NCBI RefSeq assembly: GCF_023715845.1 | Contig: NZ_JAMBOR010000024.1 | Span: 1-57,493, forward strand | From: Fictibacillus phosphorivorans | GTDB lineage: Bacteria > Bacillota > Bacilli > Bacillales > Fictibacillaceae | Reading direction: 5' to 3' | DNA: 57,493 nucleotides | In this document: positions 46,245-54,581 of the stretch, piece after piece | Numbering within the stretch: the first letter of the stretch is position 1 | Layout of the letters: every line of letters begins with the position of its first letter | The notes under the pieces: model-generated | What the model saw: only the letters and a program-made list of their open reading frames with translations | What the model was told of the DNA's origin: nothing | Databases searched by the model: none | Position numbers and translations under genes: made by a program

Positions 46245-47471
46245 ATGAGAATGAAAAAACGGGTTTCAAGGTTTGCGGCTATTGTTGCTTTTACAATACT
46301 TTTTCTACATACATTTCCTCTTATGGCACTAGCAGGTGAAGCGATTACACCCGGTAAACCTATTAATCCAGGCTCACCTATTAATCCAGGGAAAGCTATA
46401 ACCCCAGGAAATGCTATTACTCCAGGAAATTCATTGAAACCGGGTAATCCCATCTCTCCTGGAACACCAATTCAACCTGGCACACCAATTAATCCAGGAA
46501 AGCCAGTAAAACCAGGAAATGGTGATGGAATTGATCCGAATAGCCCGTGGGCACAACCAGACAAGGGAGAAAATACAGATGGAAAAACTAATCCTTCAGA
46601 TAATGAGACTCCATCAGTTCAAGAAGGAAAAAGCCCAAGTAAAACCGGGGTTGATGGTAGAAATTCAAAAACATCAACTACGGACCCTGGTAATGAACCT
46701 ATTCTAGATAATCCAATATATAAAGCAAGTAAATGGGTTTTGAAAGATCTGATAATGAATGGAATTGAGATTGGTGCTGATGCTGATGATGGCGTTGCCA
46801 CCTTTAGTCAAATTGATTGGAAAAAAGCGAATTTCTCACAGTTTGGAGATAAAGCTATAAGAGCGGCACTTGGTGAGGTTATTGACGGAGATAGTGAGGG
46901 GGCACTTGCTGCTAAGTTTGCCCTAGATTCTATGTCTGGATATGATAATTATAAAGCTGTTTCAAATTTCTTGAAAACGCCATCAGAAATAAAATCAAGT
47001 TACCAACTATTAAAGGCTGTAAACAATCTATCTTTTAATGAAGTTTCCTCACTTAATAAAGTTAGAAATTTTGGTAGTTTCCTCAGTGATATTTCAAAAC
47101 CTATGGAGATTAACAAAACTACTTTTCTTGGTAAGATTGCCTTACCTTTTGCGGCTGTAAATGCCGGGATTTCTTCATATGAAACTGTTACTAACTTTAG
47201 TAATGGTGAGGTAAACAAAGGTATTGCTAGCTTAGGTGAAACTTTAATGTCAGGTGCTGTTATTGCTTCAGCTACCGGATTAGGAGCTCCTGTTGCTACT
47301 GGTCTGGCTGTAGTAGGTGGTGCTTTATGGGCTGGTGCAAAAATATATGAACATCGTAAAACGATTGTCAAAGCTATAAAGGACCCTGTTGGAACAGCTG
47401 TTAAGGCCGGCAAGGGAATTGTAGAAGGGGTTTCAAAAATGACAGGAAAAATAGCTGGTTGGTTTAGTTAG
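46245..47471 (+). CDS. Secreted Pro-Gly-repeat protein with glycine-rich hydrophobic C-terminus
   Basis: Not a recognised family. 408 residues: signal peptide (about 1-32, ending ALAGEA); ten hexapeptide repeats (residues 34-93, pattern I-x-P-G-x-P/A); a Ser/Thr/Lys-rich linker to about 150; a helical domain (about 155-310); and a glycine/alanine-rich hydrophobic stretch near 330-365 (LMSGAVIASATGLGAPVATG, then LAVVGGALWAGAK) followed by a basic amphipathic tail (KAIKDPVGTAVKAGKG). The repeats suggest a wall-spanning stalk. The end resembles the hydrophobic segments of exported pore-forming or T7-type effectors, an inference. AGGGGGTG precedes the ATG. No sortase motif. Confidence 0.7.
   Translation: MRMKKRVSRFAAIVAFTILFLHTFPLMALAGEAITPGKPINPGSPINPGKAITPGNAITPGNSLKPGNPISPGTPIQPGTPINPGKPVKPGNGDGIDPNSPWAQPDKGENTDGKTNPSDNETPSVQEGKSPSKTGVDGRNSKTSTTDPGNEPILDNPIYKASKWVLKDLIMNGIEIGADADDGVATFSQIDWKKANFSQFGDKAIRAALGEVIDGDSEGALAAKFALDSMSGYDNYKAVSNFLKTPSEIKSSYQLLKAVNNLSFNEVSSLNKVRNFGSFLSDISKPMEINKTTFLGKIALPFAAVNAGISSYETVTNFSNGEVNKGIASLGETLMSGAVIASATGLGAPVATGLAVVGGALWAGAKIYEHRKTIVKAIKDPVGTAVKAGKGIVEGVSKMTGKIAGWFS
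46344..46523 (+). repeat. Ten 18-bp tandem repeats coding xxPGxx
   Basis: Exactly 180 bases with an 18-base period. Each unit encodes a hexapeptide such as ITPGKP or INPGSP. PG is invariant, with position 1 Ile/Leu/Val and position 6 Pro, Ala, Ser or (last unit) Gly. Third-base differences show the units are not recent identical copies. Confidence 0.9.
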
Positions 47472-47479
47472 GAGATAAT

Positions 47480-48286
47480 ATGTTATCCATTAAAACACTT
47501 CCATCAAATATTGAGCGAACTTTAAATGATTTCAATAAAGGGAAGGAAAAACCAGATGTTTTTCCTTCTGCTTTCCTTATTAATGATGAAAAATTTTATT
47601 ATTTTACATTTAACCCATCTGCTGAAAAGCTAATTATTAATCAGGATGGCTCTATAAAACCAATATCTGAAGTAACATATCCTGCTCTAATAGCAAATGG
47701 TTATTATACTGCCATAAGAAGTATACTTAATGGTCAAAAATGGGTGAAAGCCTCAACAAAAAGTAATTATATACGTCTAAAAAAAACTTTATTAAAAATA
47801 CAAAAGGAATTACCTAAATCCCCAAAAAACTTAGAGTTAGTTAACTCTCTTGGCCGTTTTATTCACTCTGCAAATGAAATCGTTGAACTTCAAAACGTAA
47901 TCGAAAAGGCTGTAAAAGACGGAATTAAAAAAGTACAATCTACAAATTCCATTGGAATCGTCACTAAAGATGATTTTGATGAACTGAGAGCGATTAATCT
48001 TAAGATGGTTAGAGCTGCTTATAGACAAAATAAGGTTCAAATTGAAACAGAAGATGATAGACATAGAGTATACGAATATTTAAATAGTAAATCTTTCTTT
48101 TCTAATATTAAGCTTGGGTTATATAATATTCAATTAATGCCATTTAAGAAGTATATGCTTAGAAGTGAAACGAATATGGGTCAAGAAATTTTAGAGATGG
48201 GTTATGTAATGGATGAAGATGTTCCTTTAGAAGAGCATCCTAATGCTCAAGAAGTATTAGATCAATATAAAAACCCAAGAAGGTAG
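47480..48286 (+). CDS. Unrecognised cytosolic protein (family member 1 of island)
   Basis: 268 residues, no signal peptide or membrane helix. Starts MLSIKTLPSNIERTL; a beta-rich N-terminal part (FLINDEKFYYFTFNPS) is followed by a mostly helical, basic region. It begins eight bases after the Pro-Gly-repeat gene and eight before the membrane-protein gene, so it is co-translated with them. A decayed copy lies at 51689-52292, and a possible distant relative at 52347. It may be a chaperone or partner of the repeat protein; function unknown. Confidence 0.65.
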   Translation: MLSIKTLPSNIERTLNDFNKGKEKPDVFPSAFLINDEKFYYFTFNPSAEKLIINQDGSIKPISEVTYPALIANGYYTAIRSILNGQKWVKASTKSNYIRLKKTLLKIQKELPKSPKNLELVNSLGRFIHSANEIVELQNVIEKAVKDGIKKVQSTNSIGIVTKDDFDELRAINLKMVRAAYRQNKVQIETEDDRHRVYEYLNSKSFFSNIKLGLYNIQLMPFKKYMLRSETNMGQEILEMGYVMDEDVPLEEHPNAQEVLDQYKNPRR

Positions 48287-48294
48287 GTGATCAT

Positions 48295-49032
48295 TTGACT
48301 GGTATCCTTTTAAATTCGTTTAAAGTTTATAAAGACAATTTTAAAAAAATTTTAATTTTAGGGATTAGTATAATTTTACCTATTCAACTGCTTTTTACAT
48401 TTGCAACGAATCTTGTGGCTCTTCCTTTTGCTATTTTTGGTTTTAGTCTATGGGAAACAATGGTTCAAGTATTTTTTACTGTGATTACGTTCTTTTTGAT
48501 TCAATTACCATTCACGAATCTATTTGAATTAGATTTTAAAGATGAGGAATATAAATTAAAAGATATATATATAAAAACATTGCAACGTGGTTACATGGTT
48601 TATATATTAAGCCTATTAAGTGCCGTGTTGATTATAGCAGGTCTTTTGTTTTTTATTTTACCTGGTGTACTCCTTATGATACTTTTAATTGCCATTCCCC
48701 AAGCAATTGTTCTTGAAAATAAACTTTGGTGGAATTCAGTAAAGCGCTCTATGAAATTTGCTAAACAAAATTTTTGGAAATTATTAGGTGTAATACTATT
48801 ATTCACCGTAATGGACTTAGTTGTAAGTTTTATTGCATACTTTTTAACTGCTCTTACAAGTAACCTCTTTATTGTACTAAACTCATTTATAATAGTAGGG
48901 AATGCAATTATTCTCCCATATTTCATTTTTATGCTTTCTACTTTATATAAAAATTGGATTAGTGAATATTCGAATGCGGAAGATATGGAATATAAAAAAA
49001 TTGGTGATTTTAGTAGAAAACCTATTTACTAG
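48295..49032 (+). CDS. Polytopic membrane protein
   Basis: 245 residues with about six helices. NSFKVYKDNFKKIL at the start and the central PGVLLMILLIAIPQAIVLEN followed by WWNSVKRSMKFAKQNFWKLLG resemble YciC/GPDPase-membrane-domain-like families, as I recall them. TTG start at 48295 with AGGTAGGTGA upstream. Its position in the same transcript as the Pro-Gly-repeat protein suggests export, anchoring or immunity; not provable. Confidence 0.65.
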   Translation: MTGILLNSFKVYKDNFKKILILGISIILPIQLLFTFATNLVALPFAIFGFSLWETMVQVFFTVITFFLIQLPFTNLFELDFKDEEYKLKDIYIKTLQRGYMVYILSLLSAVLIIAGLLFFILPGVLLMILLIAIPQAIVLENKLWWNSVKRSMKFAKQNFWKLLGVILLFTVMDLVVSFIAYFLTALTSNLFIVLNSFIIVGNAIILPYFIFMLSTLYKNWISEYSNAEDMEYKKIGDFSRKPIY

Positions 49033-49046
49033 AAGAGGTGAAATCT

Positions 49047-49250
49047 ATGGCAAGCAAAGTAGCAAAATGGAGAAAAATATACCAATATCTGTTTATGGGA
49101 TTTTATTTAATCTTGGGGCCAGTAGCTGTATTTCTCTATACTAAAGGATTCGAAAACTTTTTTTACGCATTTGTTCCTTTTGCTGTAGGTCTGCCTTCTA
49201 TTCGATTTAATCACCTTCGTTCTATAGAACGCAAGGAAGAAATTACTTAA
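49047..49250 (+). CDS. Small two-helix membrane protein, paralogue A
   Basis: 67 residues: basic start with KWRKIYQY, two hydrophobic segments (about 13-31 and 37-52), GLPSIRFNHLRSIERKEE at the end. ATG 49047 has AGAGGTGA six bases upstream. Shares KWR..Y, GLP and NH..SI..KE with the next gene and, more weakly, with 51412. Function unknown; size and multiplicity would suit immunity proteins. Confidence 0.65.
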   Translation: MASKVAKWRKIYQYLFMGFYLILGPVAVFLYTKGFENFFYAFVPFAVGLPSIRFNHLRSIERKEEIT

Positions 49251-49298
49251 CTGTTTATATACATCATACTAGGAAAAAAATAACTAGGAGAAACCTGA

Positions 49299-49502
49299 AT
49301 GACAAAAAGTGAAAAGAAATGGCGCCGTTTCTATGGTATGATGTACATCTTCATTTATGGTATTTATGTTCCTTACAATCTCTTCATGTGGTTGGGTAGT
49401 GAAGAAGGATTTCCTTTTGGTATGATAGGGATTGCTATAGGTTTGCCTTTGATTAAGAAAAATCATATAAATAGCATTCATGAAAAGGAACAAAATATTT
49501 AA
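49299..49502 (+). CDS. Small two-helix membrane protein, paralogue B
   Basis: 67 residues: MTKSEKKWRRFYG, two hydrophobic segments, IGLPLIKKNHINSIHEKE at the C-terminus. TAGGAGA precedes the ATG. Adjacent tandem relative of 49047; last gene before the operon terminator. Confidence 0.65.
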   Translation: MTKSEKKWRRFYGMMYIFIYGIYVPYNLFMWLGSEEGFPFGMIGIAIGLPLIKKNHINSIHEKEQNI

Positions 49503-49562
49503 TAAAACTATTAAATGGAAAATCAAAGCACATAATATTTCTATTTACATATTGTTTTGCTT

Positions 49563-49592
49563 AAAAGATGGGAACCCCATCTTTTTCTTTTT
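49563..49592 (+). terminator. Terminator of the Tad/Pro-Gly operon
   Basis: AAAAGATGGG (49563-49572) pairs with CCCATCTTTT, then TCTTTTTT. No terminator with a proper T tract is seen between 38199 and here, so a transcript of about 11.4 kb is possible. Confidence 0.85.
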
Positions 49593-49724
49593 TATAATGT
49601 TTAATGGAAAAAGGAACCCCCCTTGAATACTGTGAGTACAATGCCAATTCATATTACTTTTGCTTATTTTTTTAGCTTATATTCATCCCCCTTAATGTAA
49701 TTATTTTCAAAGGAGATTAGTAGA

Positions 49725-51394
49725 ATGAAAAACAAATCTATAAGTATTCTTCTGTTATTTGTTGTTATTGTTATGTCTGCATGTACAGATCATAATTCTT
49801 CAAACGAACCAGCTAAAAAACAGAAAAAAGACAAATACACCTCTCTCGCTGAAGATGCGAACGAAGACGAAAAGTTAGAGAAGCTTGAGCTGCTTCCTTA
49901 TGCAGAAGAAGTTGAAGCTTCTTTATCAAGCCCGAAATATAAAGAGTTTACAGTGAACTCTACCATGTTAGTCAAAGGGGAAGCTAAAAAGTATAGCGGA
50001 TTTAAATCAGATTACGTATGGATCAAGGTGAGTAGCGAAGAAGATGGTCCGGGTGGCCGTGAATTCAGCTATTATGCTCCTATTAAAGCGGGAAAGTTTG
50101 AGCAAAAAGTGCAGCTCTTTAACGGAAAGGGAAACTATTCTGTAAAAGTCAGCGTACCTAGCGATAGTGCGGAAGATTATTTTTACGATATCGCAGAGTT
50201 TGATGTAGAGAATGTGAACCCAGAACTGAAGCGAGACGTTGCATTCACAAAAAATGCTCTTGAACATGGTTTGGTGTTAAAAAATTCCATAAATGGGTAT
50301 ATGGAATTAGATGGCTCCTTTGAATTAACAGGAGAAGTAGAAGATTCTCGTGTTGATCAGCTTATGGTGGAACTCAAAAAAGAGAATGAATCTACTAAAA
50401 TAATGATTCCTGTGGAAAAAGGAAAGTTCAGTAAGAAGATTCCCCTTTATTATGGAGAAGGCGTTCATGAAGTGCAGATCATGACACCGAAAGAGGGGGT
50501 GACGGATTATTATTCAGAGGCTGCAAATCTGTATGTGAAAAATCTATCAAGTGATACCTACGAACCTGTTAAGTATTCTTCTGCATACAAGGAGAGAGGA
50601 TTCAGTCTTGAGTCGCCTGAATTAGGCGGCGAAAAGACAGATCTCACTTATAAAATCAAAGGAAGTATAGACCCTAGCGGAAAAGATGCAAGTAAAACAG
50701 ATGTTGTTTTTGTACAAACCGAAAAAGATAACCAGAAGGCTATGTATGCAATACCTGTAAAGGACAATGAATTTGAAGGTGAGTTCTTCCTGCGATTTGG
50801 TCCGGGAAAATACGAAGTTTCGTTAATGGCTCCAGATTCCACACTAACGAATGGCTATGTACAGCATTTTGTTGGAGTTGCAGGTTTCACTGTAGAGAAC
50901 ACCAATGCACAAGATCAGCGATTCACCCTACCATCAAGAGGAATTCAATCGGACGCCCCAGAAATTAAAAAGTTGGCTGCTCAGCTAACAAAGAATAAGA
51001 AAACGGAAAAAGAAAAGGCTCTTGCGGTATATGAGTATGTCGCAAAAAATGTGAGCTATGACGTAGATAAATTGAACAATCGTACTTTTGAATTTGATGA
51101 CAGCGCGTTAAAAACGCTGGATGAGAAGAAAGGTGTATGTCAGGACTTCGCCTATTTAGCGATTGCATTACTGCGGGCAAGTGGATTAGAAACTCAGATG
51201 GTAACTGGATACGCGGTCAAAACCATGCCTGGGTGGAAACGAAAGTGGATGGTCGGTGGCTAGCAATGGATCCAACATGGGGTTCAGGATACCTTCAGAA
51301 TAATAAGTTCGTGCCAAAATTCACGATGAAATACTTCGATCCAAAACCAGCAGAGTTTCAGAAGACACATACAAAGAAAGAAATAGAATTCTAA
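49725..51394 (+). pseudogene. Frameshifted transglutaminase-like lipoprotein
   Basis: Lipoprotein signal with lipobox MSAC (Cys20). Three tandem domains of about 110 residues follow, each ending in a pattern like P-V/I-K-x-G-x-F ... G-x-G-x-Y/H-x-V ... V-E/K-N. Then comes a transglutaminase core: catalytic Cys in GVCQDFAYLAI, frame 1, up to GYA at about 51214. The core continues only in another frame, GQNHAWVE (His) and MDPTWGSG (Asp), to the stop at 51394. Restoring one G near 51213-51217 rejoins a protein of about 556 residues. It is either a recent inactivation or a homopolymer sequencing error. AAGGAGA precedes ATG. Confidence 0.85.
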
Positions 51395-51411
51395 GGTTAT
51401 AAGTTGCAAAT

Positions 51412-51621
51412 ATGTCTAAGAAAGAAGAAAAGTGTTGGAGAGGAGTTTATCTCTTCCTTAATCTATTAAACTATGGAATTGTTGCTCCCTTAAGTTTCAA
51501 TTTGTTTTTCGCAGGTGAAGAATCATTTCCGTTCTTTATTATTCCAGTTTCTAGAGCTTCCGGCGCTATGAAACATAAACAGATCCAGAATATAAGAGAA
51601 AAAGAAGAAATAAAAGTTTGA
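51412..51621 (+). CDS. Small two-helix membrane protein, paralogue C
   Basis: 69 residues with a charged start (MSKKEEKCWRGVY), two hydrophobic segments and QIQNIREKEE at the end. More diverged than the 49047/49299 pair but with the same plan. A poor ribosome binding site suggests coupling to the upstream transglutaminase gene, 17 bases away. Confidence 0.6.
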   Translation: MSKKEEKCWRGVYLFLNLLNYGIVAPLSFNLFFAGEESFPFFIIPVSRASGAMKHKQIQNIREKEEIKV

Positions 51622-51688
51622 AGTGCATTAAACATGTTTAAGAATTAATAAAAAAATTGGCATGAGTACACCACGTGTTGGAGGAAAT

Positions 51689-52292
51689 ATGTTAACTGTA
51701 AAAAACCTACCTCACCATATTAAAGAATCTGCAAAAAGTCACCAACGTAACGACATACGATTCCATATGTTTGCTTTAATGTTTTTGATTGAAGATGAAA
51801 AATATTATTTTACTTATGTATGAATCTTCAAGAAATCAAATTATTCTTAGGGAAGATAAAGGATTCTGTTAAAAAAATAAAAAAGCCATTCCTATATGCT
51901 TTAGGGTACAATTCTTCAATTGAAAATATTTTCGGATATTGGTGGGGTATGGGTGAAGATTGGGACGATTAAACGATACAAAAAGCTAAATCTACTTCTT
52001 CTTGATAGTTTAGAAGCTAAAATAAGAAATAAAGCTCCTGCTCACTAGAATGTCTATCAAAGTTTAAAGATGCTTTAAGAATAATAATTACTGAGCAAGA
52101 AAATATAAACCAATCTATTGAAAAAGGGTTAGCTCTGGCCATTGAAACGAATGATCGCGAGCTCGTTACATTGGCAGATATAAGCAAATGCGGGAATTCA
52201 ATGAAAGTATGGTTAGATCAGCTAAAGATGTAAATATAGAAGAAGATATTGAGGCATTAAACGTGTTAAAAACTGTGAGAAACCCAGAATAA
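51689..52292 (+). pseudogene. Decayed copy of the 47480 family gene
   Basis: ATG 51689, with GGAGG upstream, begins MLTVKNLPHHIKES and reads FLIEDEKYYFTYV before a stop, matching MLSIKTLPSNIERTL and FLINDEKFYYFTF of the 47480 protein. Later fragments in other frames (ESSRNQIILREDKG; YALGYNSSIENI; REFNESMVRSAKDVNIEED) follow the same order as that protein. Several frameshifts and stops show an old pseudogene ending at TAA 52292. Confidence 0.75.
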
Positions 52293-52346
52293 ATAATTTA
52301 AAAGCCTTATTCGTACTCTATTAATAGTTTGATAAGGAGATGAAAG

Positions 52347-53165
52347 ATGTCTATAGAAGCAAGTTTTAAAAAATATAAAGCATTTTTAGAAACGATTGAT
52401 ATTGTTAAATATGAGATTCTAACTAATTCTAAAAAGTATAGAGTAGCAGCTTATAACAAATTTAGGAGTACAAAAGGATATCTAGTGGTTGTATCTAATG
52501 GTAAAGTTTGTTCAAGAGAAGAAGCGATAGATCCGTATCTGTTATTTAGCACATTTAATTCTTTTATGTTTGGTCTTGATGAGCAAGGTCAAGCGGAGAT
52601 GGACAAACCAACGGCTATCTTTCAAAACACTATAAATCTATTAAATTCAGTTAAACCCTATATTAAAAATCGACTAGAAGAGAAAATCGTTACAAATATA
52701 AACGAGCTTGACCAGGGATACAAGCGAATAAAAGATATACATTCAGAGGCACTTCGCGTTTATGAATCTGTAATAACTAAAGGAATATTAATTGAAGATG
52801 AAGTGGAAGAAATTTCTAAATTAATGGAGGAATTTACTTCTCTTCAATATAAACATTTATATTTACAAATCAATAATAAGGACCATCTTCGGAAAGTTGT
52901 TAAAGAATTAATAGAAGCTGTAAATATTGTACCTGCTGAAGTTAAAAGAAATATGAAGAAAGCAATAGAAGTGTTTGAATATCTTACTGGTGAAGAATAC
53001 CTATCTGGAATATATAAAAGCTTGGCACAATATGAAAAAGATATTCAGGGTAAACAGGTTCCATTTTTTAAGCAGAATAACTGGAAACAAAAGCTTGCTG
53101 AAAATAGTAGTGAAAGAAATAAAAAAGAGTTTCAACAAGATGTTTTACCGATGTTGAGAAACTAA
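52347..53165 (+). CDS. Unrecognised cytosolic protein, possible relative of the 47480 family
   Basis: 272 residues, helical, no signal or membrane segment. KGYLVVVSNGKVCSREEAIDP lines up loosely with the beta strand and DGSIKP...P-x-L region of the 47480 protein, and the helical middle (DEVEEISKLMEEFTSLQYKHLY) with its DFDELRAINLKMVRAAY segment. Similarity by eye only, so homology is uncertain. AAGGAG site. Function unknown. Confidence 0.6.
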   Translation: MSIEASFKKYKAFLETIDIVKYEILTNSKKYRVAAYNKFRSTKGYLVVVSNGKVCSREEAIDPYLLFSTFNSFMFGLDEQGQAEMDKPTAIFQNTINLLNSVKPYIKNRLEEKIVTNINELDQGYKRIKDIHSEALRVYESVITKGILIEDEVEEISKLMEEFTSLQYKHLYLQINNKDHLRKVVKELIEAVNIVPAEVKRNMKKAIEVFEYLTGEEYLSGIYKSLAQYEKDIQGKQVPFFKQNNWKQKLAENSSERNKKEFQQDVLPMLRN

Positions 53166-53228
53166 TTTTTTTACGCGTACATGTATTGTTTTTGAAATTA
53201 TATTAATAGGTACAAGGAGATTAGAAGG

Positions 53229-54566
53229 ATGAATAACAGCTATTTTCGTTTAATAATGGTAGTTTTTTTAGTTGTAATCATATCAGCCTGCTCATCTGAA
53301 ACAGCATCTGACACTGAACCAAAGAAAAAAGAGCCTAAGAAAGAAGCAGTTGAAAAAGCACCGACTGAACCTGAAGAGATGGTGGCGAAAGGGGCAGGAG
53401 AGCATTATGAAAAAGTGAAGGATCTTGAAGGAGATGCACTGGATGAGGAAATTAAAAGTATCACAAAAGAATTCCCCAAAAAATTAAAGAGTGAAGAAGC
53501 CTATAACCGTATTATTGCTGCATTTGCGGCTGATCACCAACCAGCCTTTCAAGAGCTAGAAGACTTTGATATCACGTTCGAAGAAGTAGAAGCTTATGAA
53601 AAATATCAGGAAGAACGCGGCAAGGAGAAAAAAGAAGGTCCTCTTAATGTCGCAATTCTTTTGGATGCTAGCGGGAGTATGGCAGCAAAAGTTTCCGGTA
53701 CTGATAAAATGTCAGCGGCTAAGGAAGCTTTAAAGAAATTTGCTGAAGGCTTGCCAGAGGATGCAAACGTGATGCTACGTGTTTATGGTCATAAGGGAAG
53801 CAACGCGAATAAGGATAAAAATGTATCATGCGAAAGTACTGAAGTGATGTACCCATTAGGTGCATATGATAAAGGTGCTTTCCAAGAATCACTTTCTAAA
53901 TTTAAGCCAACTGGCTGGACACCACTCGCTGCATCTATTGCTGCATCTGAAAAAGATCTTCAAGGCAAAGAAGGAAATAACGTTGTTTATGTCGTGAGTG
54001 ATGGGATCGAGACATGTGACGGAAATCCGATAGAGGCCGCTAAAAAGCTACACGAATCAAACATTAAAGCAGAAGTAAATATCATCGGATTTGATGTTGA
54101 TAATAAAGGCCAACAACAACTTAAAGCAGTAGCAGAAGCGGGTGGCGGTGAGTTCCAATCCGTTTCCTCTCAAAAAGAATTATTTGACCAAGTAGAATCC
54201 AATTGGTCAAAGGCAATGCATGATACACGAGTCAACTGGGCTTCTGCCATGGATATTACGGATATTAACTGGAGCAGTTCGAACAAAAGCATGGAAATGG
54301 GTAAAGTCTACACGGGCACCGTTATTGAAAGTCTAGTTGACGAACGCTCTCTTTTAAGTGATGTAGTAATGAATCTGAGAGACCAGAAAAAGCTTTCTGA
54401 CGAAGAGCTGACAAAGCTTGATGAATCTATACAAGAACGGTATCAAACTTTAGTAGACTATGCTAAAGAGAAGCATCAGGCTAAAAGTGATTCCCTTAAA
54501 GCTGAAAGAGATCGTGTGATTGATGTTATTCAAAAGGCGGCTGATGAAGCTAGAACGCAACAGTAA
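53229..54566 (+). CDS. VWA-domain lipoprotein, second copy
   Basis: 445 residues. Lipobox ISAC (Cys21), Lys/Glu-rich linker, VWA domain with MIDAS residues DASGS, GWTPLA and VSDGIETCDG, and a helical C-terminal region. It shares long near-identical stretches with the 43728 protein (RVYGHKGS, the paired cysteines, GFDVDNKGQ), so the two arose by duplication. Codon use and GC are closer to core genes than the Tad copy. AAGGAGA before ATG; followed 15 bases later by another lipoprotein gene. Confidence 0.85.
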   Translation: MNNSYFRLIMVVFLVVIISACSSETASDTEPKKKEPKKEAVEKAPTEPEEMVAKGAGEHYEKVKDLEGDALDEEIKSITKEFPKKLKSEEAYNRIIAAFAADHQPAFQELEDFDITFEEVEAYEKYQEERGKEKKEGPLNVAILLDASGSMAAKVSGTDKMSAAKEALKKFAEGLPEDANVMLRVYGHKGSNANKDKNVSCESTEVMYPLGAYDKGAFQESLSKFKPTGWTPLAASIAASEKDLQGKEGNNVVYVVSDGIETCDGNPIEAAKKLHESNIKAEVNIIGFDVDNKGQQQLKAVAEAGGGEFQSVSSQKELFDQVESNWSKAMHDTRVNWASAMDITDINWSSSNKSMEMGKVYTGTVIESLVDERSLLSDVVMNLRDQKKLSDEELTKLDESIQERYQTLVDYAKEKHQAKSDSLKAERDRVIDVIQKAADEARTQQ

Positions 54567-54581
54567 AGGAAGGTATATAAA

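Noticed and set aside
51205-51230. Programmed frameshift in the transglutaminase gene
   Set aside because: No slippery heptamer or downstream structure is visible; a lost G is simpler.
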